Part shown: positions 1 through 5,079 of the stretch, one piece after another
Layout: each line of letters begins with the position of its first letter
Numbering within the stretch: position 1 is the stretch's first letter
From: Terriglobia bacterium
Lineage (GTDB): Bacteria > Acidobacteriota > Terriglobia > UBA7540
Reading direction: 5' to 3'
NCBI GenBank assembly: GCA_030040455.1
Contig: JASHTR010000312.1
Span: 1-8,720, forward strand
DNA length: 8,720 bases
Program-made: the position numbers and the translations under genes
Notes under the pieces: generated by a model
The model's input: only the letters and a program-made list of their open reading frames with translations
The model's database searches: none
Told to the model about the DNA's origin: nothing

Positions 1-293
1 AGTTTCCCCACCACGCTGTCCTTCCACGCCCGCAATTTGCCAACGTCAACCTTCGGCTCGGAAAACTTGATCCCCCAGTTGGCTGCCAGCCGGGACTCTT
101 CAATCACTTTCGCTACGTGAAGGAGGGCCTTCGAAGGAATGCAGCCACGATAAAGGCACACGCCGCCCGGGTTCGGCTCGGGGTCAATCAGCGCGACCTT
201 CATGCCGAGATCAGCAGCCAAAAATGCCGCCGCGTATCCTCCGGGGCCGCCACCCACCACGACAAGTTCCGTTTCGTTTGTTTGATCCGTCAT
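1..293 (-). CDS. lpdA: Dihydrolipoyl dehydrogenase (E3), N-terminal part; 3' end outside window
   Basis: E3 is the FAD enzyme that reoxidises dihydrolipoamide on E2 and passes the electrons to NAD+. Only the first 97 codons are visible, and the gene continues beyond base 1. From ATG at 293-291 the protein begins [20 protein letters not shown]. This gives the FAD-binding Rossmann motif GGGPGG at residues 14-19, then [16 protein letters not shown] at 43-58 with the redox-active cysteines C46 and C51. The motif differs slightly from the common [16 protein letters not shown], but the disulfide spacing C-x4-C is intact. A GAGAG stretch about 11 bases upstream is a possible ribosome site. The gene is the third of an aceE-aceF-lpdA series, 149 bases after the aceF stop. 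As the only E3 in the window it may also serve the divergent 2-oxoglutarate dehydrogenase, which is an inference. Another member of the pyridine nucleotide disulfide oxidoreductase family is possible but unlikely given the motif and neighbours. Confidence 0.95.
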   Translation of the reverse strand, partial: MTDQTNETELVVVGGGPGGYAAAFLAADLGMKVALIDPEPNPGGVCLYRGCIPSKALLHVAKVIEESRLAANWGIKFSEPKVDVGKLRAWKDSVVGK

Positions 294-442
294 CGTTTCA
301 GCGTCTCTCCAATCGTCTCCGAGCGGTTTTTAGGGATTTGAAATTTCAAATTTGAGAAAAAGCGAGGCTCAAGCCCGAGCGAAGATAGCTGGAATCGTTG
401 CCAGAGCGCTACGAGCCACACTCTGGCTGTCGACGCCAGGGC
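294..442. repeat. aceF-lpdA spacer with AT-rich palindrome (336-355) and weak hairpins
   Basis: This 149-base spacer separates two genes of one apparent operon. A perfect 16-base palindrome, ATTTGAAATTTCAAAT, occupies 336-351 and overlaps a second perfect 10-base palindrome, TCAAATTTGA, at 346-355. A 7-bp inverted repeat, GCCAGAG at 400-406 and CTCTGGC at 421-427, lies just after aceF. Read on the minus strand, a 4-bp stem (365-376) is followed by a short T-run (361-357). This could be a weak terminator or attenuator that lowers lpdA expression relative to aceEF. No ORF with a ribosome site was seen. The AT-rich palindrome resembles low-complexity TTTGAAATTTCAAA-type intergenic repeats, but I cannot show here that it is dispersed in the genome. 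Confidence 0.5.
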
Positions 443-1750
443 TCAACCCTGCAATGAAAGCAGGAACGGCTGCTCGAGTGCCTCTGCCACCCAGCGCAGG
501 AAGCGGGCGGCATCGGCCCCGTCGATCAGGCGATGGTCATAGGAAAGCGAAAGAGGCAGCAGAAGCCGCGGCTCGAAGTGCCCGCTCGTGTAAACCGGCT
601 CCAGGGCGGCTCGCGAGATGCCCAGGATGGCGACTTCCGGGTAATTGACGATCGGCGAAAAGTAGGTTCCACCGATTCCACCAAGGTTGGTGATCGTAAA
701 TACTCCGCCTTCCATTTCTTCGAGCGCAAGCTTCTTGCTCCGGGCTTTTTCAGCCAGGGCAGAGAGTTCCACGGAAAGCTCGATAATGTTCTTTTTTTCC
801 ACATCGCGAACGACGGGTACGAGCAGGCCGCGATCAGTATCCACGGCCACGCCGATATGACAATACTTCTTGTAAACAATTTCATTCGCCGCCACGTCGA
901 TGCTCGCGGCGAAGTTCGGGAATCGATGCAGTGCGGTGGCGGCCACCTTAAGAGCTACAGCGGTAACAGTGAGCTTGCCGCCGGCCTTTTCCGCCCTGCT
1001 GCCGTACTGCTTCCGAATCTCTTCGAGACCTGTAATATCAGCCTTGTCAAATTGTGTCACCTGCGGAATGTTAGCCCATGCCTGTGCCAGATGCTCAGCG
1101 GTCTTGCGCCGGACCGCGCTCATCGCCTTACGCTCAGTTTCACCCCACTTTCCGAAATCCGGCAGCGGGACCGCAGCCAAGGCCGGAACACCGGCTGTGC
1201 CTCCATGGATGACTTGGCGCGCGTAATGCTTGACGTCTTCCGCGCTGATGCGCCCTCCCGGCCCCGTGCCGGGAACACGGCTTACGTCCACCCCAATTTC
1301 TCGGGCAATCCTGCGCACCGAGGGCGCTGCCGGAGCAGGATTTCCCAGCTCTTCGCCGGCGGTCGGCGGTGGAAATGGAATCACGGGAGCGCGCGTCTCA
1401 GCCCGTATGAGCTCCGGAGACGCCGGAGCGAGTGGGGCTTTGGCTTCTGGAGCTTCCGGCGGGGCAGCAACCTCTGAAGCGGGCAATGCAGAAGCCGTTG
1501 GCACCGCCTCGGCGGCGCCGTCAACCGTGAAAACCAATTGTCCAACCTGCAGCTTATCTCCCTCCTTGGCGAAAACCTCTTTTATTTTGCCGCTGACCGG
1601 CGAAGGCACTTCGATGGTTGCTTTCTCCGTTTCAAGCTCCATCACCGGCTGGTCCACACTCACAGTATCTCCGACGGATACCAGCATTTTCACGAGGTCG
1701 CCGGACTTAATGTTTTCGCCGAGCTCGGGCACCCTGAATTCATTGGCCAT
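443..1750 (-). CDS. aceF: Pyruvate dehydrogenase E2, dihydrolipoamide acetyltransferase, single lipoyl domain
   Basis: E2 forms the core of the pyruvate dehydrogenase complex. Its lipoyl arm takes the acetyl group from E1, and the C-terminal domain transfers it to CoA. The 435-residue protein has one lipoyl domain (about 1-77) with the lipoylated lysine K43 in ETEKATIEVP. An Ala/Pro/Glu-rich linker follows (about 80-140). The peripheral subunit-binding domain (about 141-177) carries the canonical VPGTGPGGRISAEDV. The catalytic domain (about 205-435) ends with the active-site motif YDHRLIDG, H406 and D410, and contains GGVFTITNLGGIGGTYFSPI around 348-367. It is shorter than the E. coli protein (630 residues) because it has one lipoyl domain rather than three. 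TTNLGG/PEVAILGISRAALEPV-type residues favour the acetyltransferase over a succinyltransferase. ATG at 1750-1748 is preceded by AAGGA (1766-1762) with an 11-base gap. It lies 103 bases downstream of aceE on the same strand, so co-transcription is likely. Confidence 0.96.
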   Translation of the reverse strand: MANEFRVPELGENIKSGDLVKMLVSVGDTVSVDQPVMELETEKATIEVPSPVSGKIKEVFAKEGDKLQVGQLVFTVDGAAEAVPTASALPASEVAAPPEAPEAKAPLAPASPELIRAETRAPVIPFPPPTAGEELGNPAPAAPSVRRIAREIGVDVSRVPGTGPGGRISAEDVKHYARQVIHGGTAGVPALAAVPLPDFGKWGETERKAMSAVRRKTAEHLAQAWANIPQVTQFDKADITGLEEIRKQYGSRAEKAGGKLTVTAVALKVAATALHRFPNFAASIDVAANEIVYKKYCHIGVAVDTDRGLLVPVVRDVEKKNIIELSVELSALAEKARSKKLALEEMEGGVFTITNLGGIGGTYFSPIVNYPEVAILGISRAALEPVYTSGHFEPRLLLPLSLSYDHRLIDGADAARFLRWVAEALEQPFLLSLQG

Positions 1751-1853
1751 GAGAGGTTTGTTCCTTATGACACGCAGGCTGAGTGTTTCTACAAACTGTC
1801 AGCGTAATGAGGGACCGACGTTCAGGGTGACGCTGACCGTGGCAACCTCTATC
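1751..1853 (-). other. aceE-aceF spacer with two nested inverted repeats
   Basis: This 103-base gap between co-directional genes contains two perfect 7-base inverted repeats, one inside the other. The outer pair is AGAGGTT at 1752-1758 with AACCTCT at 1844-1850. The inner pair is GTCAGCG at 1798-1804 with CGCTGAC at 1831-1837. In an aceEF mRNA the outer stem would close just after the aceE stop and just before the aceF start, leaving the aceF ribosome site (1762-1766) close to the base of the stem. There is no T-run, so it is not an intrinsic terminator. A role in mRNA processing or in tuning E2 translation is speculative, and single 7-bp repeats in 100 bases are not rare by chance. Confidence 0.35.
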
Positions 1854-4532
1854 TTACGATATGACAGGATCGCATTTTTCGGGGTTGATCTCCAAGCGCC
1901 CTATGGCTTCCTGGACCACGGCGGGTTTCACCTTTTTCTCGCGTGCAAGGGCGGAAAGGGTCGCCAGCGTAATGTGGCGCGCATCCACCTCGAAGAAATC
2001 CCGCAGGGCGCTGCGACCCTCGCTGCGTCCGAAGCCATCCGTGCCCAGGGAAATCATCGGGCGGGGCGACCATCGCGCGATGGAATCCGGCAAGGCCTTG
2101 ACGTAATCGGAAGCTGCCACCACCACCCCCGGCGCCTCCCCGAGACATTGTGTTAGGTAAGGAATTCTTGGCACTTGGTCTGGATGGAGAAGATTCCATC
2201 GCTCCACGGACTGAGCGTCGCGCAGAAGCTCTTTATAGCTTGTGACGCTCCAGACGTCTGCCGCGATGCCGTATCGTTCTGCGAGCACGACTTGCGCTTT
2301 CAGAGCTTCGTTCAGAATCGCGCCGCTGCCGAGCAACTGGGCTCGCGTCTTCGAGTCCTTCACCTCTGACGCGCGGAAACGATAGATCCCTTTGAGAATC
2401 CCTTCCTTTGCTCCATCCGGCATCGCGGGCATGGCGTAGTTCTCGTTCATCACCGTGAAATAATAGAAGATACTCTCTTGCTCCCGGTACATGCGGCGGA
2501 TGCCCTCTTCGACAATCACCGCAATCTCGTAAGCGTAGGCCGGATCGTAGGCCAAAAGGTTCGGCACGGCGCAGGCGAAGAGATGGCTATGGCCATCCTG
2601 GTGCTGTAATCCCTCGCCTGCAAGGTTGGTGCGTCCCGAAGTGCCTCCCACCAGGAAGCCCCGGGCGCGGCTGTCGCCTGCCGCCCACACCAAGTCTCCA
2701 ACCCTTTGGATACCGAACATGGAATAATAAATAAAAAACGGGATCGAATTGATCCCGTGGGTGGCGTAAGCTGTGCCGGCGGCAATAAACGACGACATCG
2801 ATCCGGCCTCTGTAATTCCCTCTTCGAGAATTTGGCCGTCCCGCGCTTCTTTGTAGTAAAGCAACGTGTCTTTATCGACTGGTTCGTAGAGCTGACCCGT
2901 CCCGGAATAAATGCCGACCTGCCGGAACAACGCTTCCATGCCAAACGTCCGCGCCTCATCGGGCACGATAGGAACAATCAGCCGCCCCACTTCCCGGTCA
3001 CGAAGCAATTTGGCGAGCATTCGTACAAAGGCCATGGTGGTAGATACTTCACGCCCGCTGGTTCCCTCATAAAATTCCTTGAAAAGGTCTGTGAGCGAGG
3101 CTTTGAGCGGCAGCGCCGTGACGCTGCGCGAAGGAAGGTATCCGCCTAACTCCTTGCGGCGCTCGCCGAGATAACGCATCTCCGGGCTGTCTGCGGCCGG
3201 CCGATAGAAGGGCGCTTTAGCCGCTTCCTCATCCGAAATCGGGATGTCAAACCGCTTGCGGAACCGCCGTACTTCGTCCTCATTCAGCTTCTTTTGCTGG
3301 TGAGTGATATTTTTTCCTTCTCCACTCTCGCCAAGGCCATAGCCCTTGATGGTTCGGGCAATGATCACGGTGGGCGAGCCGGTATGGGTTACGGCAGCCT
3401 GGTAAGCCGCATAAATCTTTCGTGGGTCATGGCCGCCCAGTCGCAGCTTGGCAAGCTGCTCGTCCGGGATGTGCTTCACCATTTCCAGCAGGCGCGGGTC
3501 AACGCCGAAGAAGTGCTTGCGGCTGTATTCACCCGACTCCACGGAATATTTTTGCCGCTCTCCGTCCACCACCTCGCCCATGCGCTTCACCAGTAAGCCA
3601 TCGCGGTCCTTGAGAAGCAGAGGATCCCAATCACTGCCCCATAGCGCCTTGATGACGTTCCAGCCGGCACCGAGGAAAACCGCCTCAAGCTCCTGGACAA
3701 TGTTGCCATTTCCCCGCACCGGACCGTCCAGGCGCTGGAGGTTGCAGTTGACCACAAAAATAAGGTTGTCCAGCTTCGCGCGCGACGCGAGCGTAATGGC
3801 CCCCAGCGTCTCCGGCTCGTCAATTTCTCCGTCGCCGAGAAACGACCAAACCTTGACGCCGGAAGTCTTCTTCAGGCCCCGGTGCTCGAGATAGTGCAAA
3901 AAGCGCGCCTGGTAGATGGCCATGATCGGCCCGAGTCCCATGGAAACCGTCGGGTATTGCCAGAAATCCGGCATCAGCCACGGATGAGGGTAGGAAGAAA
4001 GCCCGCCACCGGGGTTGAGTTCGCGCCGAAAGTTTTCAAGCTGCGCCGCCGAAAGGCGGCCTTCGAGAAAGGCTCTTGCGTAGATGCCCGGCGAGGCGTG
4101 TCCCTGGAAATAAACGATATCCGCGTCGTGCTCTTCATTCTTGCCGCGGAAGAAATGGTTGAAGCCCACTTCGTAAAGCGTCGCGGCGGAAGCATAGGTG
4201 GAGATATGCCCGCCGATGCCTTCTTCGTGGCGGTTGGCGCGCACCACCATCGCCATGGCGTTCCATCGCACCAGGCTCTTGATGCGCCGCTCAATCTCCA
4301 CGCTGCCCGGATAGGCAGGTTGGTCTTTGACGGAAATCGTATTGATGTAAGGAGTGTTTATGGCCGGCGACATTTTCACGCCCGCAGCCAGCGCCCGCGT
4401 TCGTAAGCCTTCCAAAAGGCTCCGGACGCGCGCATAATCCCCCTGCGCAATTACGTAGTCCAGGGATTCCAGCCACTCTTTTCTTTCGATGGCTTCGAGC
4501 TCGGCGAGTTCGTTCTGTAAAGCTTCAATCAT
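1854..4532 (-). CDS. aceE: Pyruvate dehydrogenase E1 component, homodimeric type
   Basis: This is the thiamine diphosphate enzyme that decarboxylates pyruvate and acetylates the lipoyl arm of AceF. The 892-residue length is close to E. coli AceE (887), and the similarity is recognisable from end to end. The ThDP/Mg2+ motif runs from GDGEIDEPE (233-241) to NCN (262-264). From remembered alignment, the residues equivalent to E. coli H106, H142, H407, E571 and H640 are H109 (GIGGHIS), H145 (FQGHASPG), H411 (GKNITHQ), E575 (EGITE) and H644 (GLQHQDGHSH). All are present. The C-terminal region contains LGTDGFGRSEGR near residues 828-839. ATG at 4532-4530 follows AAGGA (4547-4543) by 10 bases. The ATG at 4542-4540 is out of frame. 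It is the first gene of the minus-strand operon and is divergent from sucA. No convincing -35/-10 pair was found upstream. The alpha/beta heterotetrameric E1 type is excluded by length and motifs. Confidence 0.97.
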   Translation of the reverse strand: MIEALQNELAELEAIERKEWLESLDYVIAQGDYARVRSLLEGLRTRALAAGVKMSPAINTPYINTISVKDQPAYPGSVEIERRIKSLVRWNAMAMVVRANRHEEGIGGHISTYASAATLYEVGFNHFFRGKNEEHDADIVYFQGHASPGIYARAFLEGRLSAAQLENFRRELNPGGGLSSYPHPWLMPDFWQYPTVSMGLGPIMAIYQARFLHYLEHRGLKKTSGVKVWSFLGDGEIDEPETLGAITLASRAKLDNLIFVVNCNLQRLDGPVRGNGNIVQELEAVFLGAGWNVIKALWGSDWDPLLLKDRDGLLVKRMGEVVDGERQKYSVESGEYSRKHFFGVDPRLLEMVKHIPDEQLAKLRLGGHDPRKIYAAYQAAVTHTGSPTVIIARTIKGYGLGESGEGKNITHQQKKLNEDEVRRFRKRFDIPISDEEAAKAPFYRPAADSPEMRYLGERRKELGGYLPSRSVTALPLKASLTDLFKEFYEGTSGREVSTTMAFVRMLAKLLRDREVGRLIVPIVPDEARTFGMEALFRQVGIYSGTGQLYEPVDKDTLLYYKEARDGQILEEGITEAGSMSSFIAAGTAYATHGINSIPFFIYYSMFGIQRVGDLVWAAGDSRARGFLVGGTSGRTNLAGEGLQHQDGHSHLFACAVPNLLAYDPAYAYEIAVIVEEGIRRMYREQESIFYYFTVMNENYAMPAMPDGAKEGILKGIYRFRASEVKDSKTRAQLLGSGAILNEALKAQVVLAERYGIAADVWSVTSYKELLRDAQSVERWNLLHPDQVPRIPYLTQCLGEAPGVVVAASDYVKALPDSIARWSPRPMISLGTDGFGRSEGRSALRDFFEVDARHITLATLSALAREKKVKPAVVQEAIGRLEINPEKCDPVIS

Positions 4533-4823
4533 TTTCTTGCATTCCTTATAAAGGGCATCTTAGGGACGGAGTGCGCGGGTTACGTCTCTGCGGATCCGAA
4601 CGCCTCAGTATTTATCTTACGCCAAAATGGTGCTGCGGCGCAGCCATGAATTGGACGCGAGGCTCCGCGCAAGCGCCCTCAATCGCCTTAAGGCCTTGGA
4701 TGGAGGCAACGTCTTGCTGAGGCATCAATCTACCCTGACCTTCTGCCAGAAGATTTCAGAGGCTGACTAAATTGTCCATACGGCTTTGCAGATGAAGGTC
4801 AATTTGTTAGTCTACAGTGGGGA

Positions 4824-4846
4824 GGGAAATGCTTGACGCATTTTCC
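4824..4846. promoter_or_regulatory. 23-base dyad, possible operator or RNA hairpin
   Basis: The arms GGGAAATGC (4824-4832) and GCATTTTCC (4838-4846) pair over 9 bp with one G-T wobble around the 5-base centre TTGAC. The size and symmetry suit a dimeric repressor site. As RNA it forms a compact hairpin 15 bases before the terminator stem. TTGACG overlapping its centre resembles a -35 element. I cannot tell operator from RNA element, and no known regulator box was matched. Confidence 0.4.
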
Positions 4847-4861
4847 GGACCGCACTGGAAG

Positions 4862-4890
4862 GGCGGAGCCTCGGCTCCGCCTTTCTTTAT
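4862..4890 (+). terminator. Intrinsic terminator on the plus strand, with no recognised upstream gene
   Basis: GGCGGAGC (4862-4869) and GCTCCGCC (4874-4881) form a perfect 8-bp GC-rich stem with a CTCG tetraloop, followed at once by TTTCTTTAT. The preceding AAG (4859-4861) can extend the stem into the T-rich tail. On the opposite strand the hairpin is followed by CTTCCAGTG, which has no T-run, so the terminator acts rightwards. The gene to its left, aceE, is transcribed leftwards, so this terminator ends no recognised gene. It sits about 180 bases before sucA. It could end a small RNA, act as an attenuator in a long sucA leader, or block antisense read-through. Confidence 0.7.
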
Positions 4891-4969
4891 CCGGCATATG
4901 ATTCTCCTCGACACACAGCGCGGCGCAGTTGCAACTCAAATGACGCTCTCCGTGCCCTTCGTACCTTTC

Positions 4970-5022
4970 AAGCTTTAACACGGGGAGCGCGGAATGGTTC
5001 TGTGGTCTCCGTGTTAGAGCTT
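4970..5022. repeat. Near-perfect 53-base hairpin in the sucA upstream region
   Basis: Bases 4970-4994 and 4998-5022 can pair at 24 of 25 positions around a TGG triloop: 20 Watson-Crick pairs, 4 G-U wobbles and one G-G mismatch (4987/5005). The outer 17 pairs run AAGCTTTAACACGGGGA (4970-4986) against TCTCCGTGTTAGAGCTT (5006-5022). There is no T-run after it, so it is not an intrinsic terminator. Related units occur at 4944-4954 (CGCTCTCCGTG) and 5031-5044 (CAGAGACCGCAGAG). The unit resembles degenerate CGCAGAGAC-type repeats that I associate with intergenic DNA of many environmental bacteria. It is therefore either a palindromic extragenic repeat or a structured leader of sucA. Confidence 0.7.
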
Positions 5023-5049
5023 TCCTGGCGCAGAGACCGCAGAGAGCAA

Positions 5050-5079
5050 ATGGCAGAGCCACTAATTGTTTATGAATGA
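5050..5079 (+). CDS. Possible 9-codon upstream ORF overlapping the sucA start
   Basis: ATG at 5050-5052 opens MAEPLIVYE and stops at TGA 5077-5079. The sucA ATG (5072-5074) lies inside it in another frame, 5 bases before the reach of the stop. AGAGAG at 5041-5046 is a weak Shine-Dalgarno-like stretch only 3 bases from this ATG. sucA itself lacks such a site at a normal distance, so sucA initiation could be coupled to this short ORF. An ORF this short arises easily by chance, and the purine stretch also belongs to the repeat unit at 5031-5044. This is a weak call. Confidence 0.15.
   Translation: MAEPLIVYE

Larger units (their letters stand above)
4533..5071. promoter_or_regulatory. Divergent aceE/sucA control region
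   Basis: About 540 bases without a supported protein gene separate the two starts, so the promoters of both operons should lie here, although sucA could also be read from far upstream. No textbook sigma-70 promoter stands out. TATGAT at 4897-4902 is a fair plus-strand -10 but has no good -35. TTGACG at 4833-4838 is a good -35 but has no -10 at the right distance. On the minus strand TAAGAT and TAAATA (within 4609-4619) are -10-like but lack a -35. Several dyads are crowded in: GCTGCGGCGCAGC (4632-4644), 4824-4846, the terminator hairpin 4862-4881 and the large hairpin 4970-5022. A 47-codon ATG ORF at 4627-4770 on the plus strand has no ribosome site and no recognisable product. The region is therefore structurally busy and looks regulatory, but its working sites are not proven. 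Confidence 0.75.

Noticed and set aside
533..2156. Two frames of more than 300 codons on the plus strand (533-1477 and 1230-2156) across aceF and the aceE 3' end
   Set aside because: Their translations are low-complexity complements of real AceF/AceE codons and have no family resemblance.
4627..4770. 47-codon plus-strand ORF (MVLRRSHELDARLRASALNR...) before the orphan terminator
   Set aside because: No Shine-Dalgarno sequence, a hairpin at its start and no recognisable product. It would deserve reconsideration only if a plus-strand RNA is found here.
4585..5045. 9-base inverted pair TCTCTGCGG (4585-4593) and CCGCAGAGA (5037-5045), one near each gene start
   Set aside because: A single 9-base match within about 540 bases is near chance expectation, and both may be fragments of the same dispersed repeat.
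5066..5071. TTG at 5066 as the sucA start
   Set aside because: It adds only two residues, and the ATG at 5072 fits the family N-terminus better. It cannot be fully excluded, because neither start has a good ribosome site.
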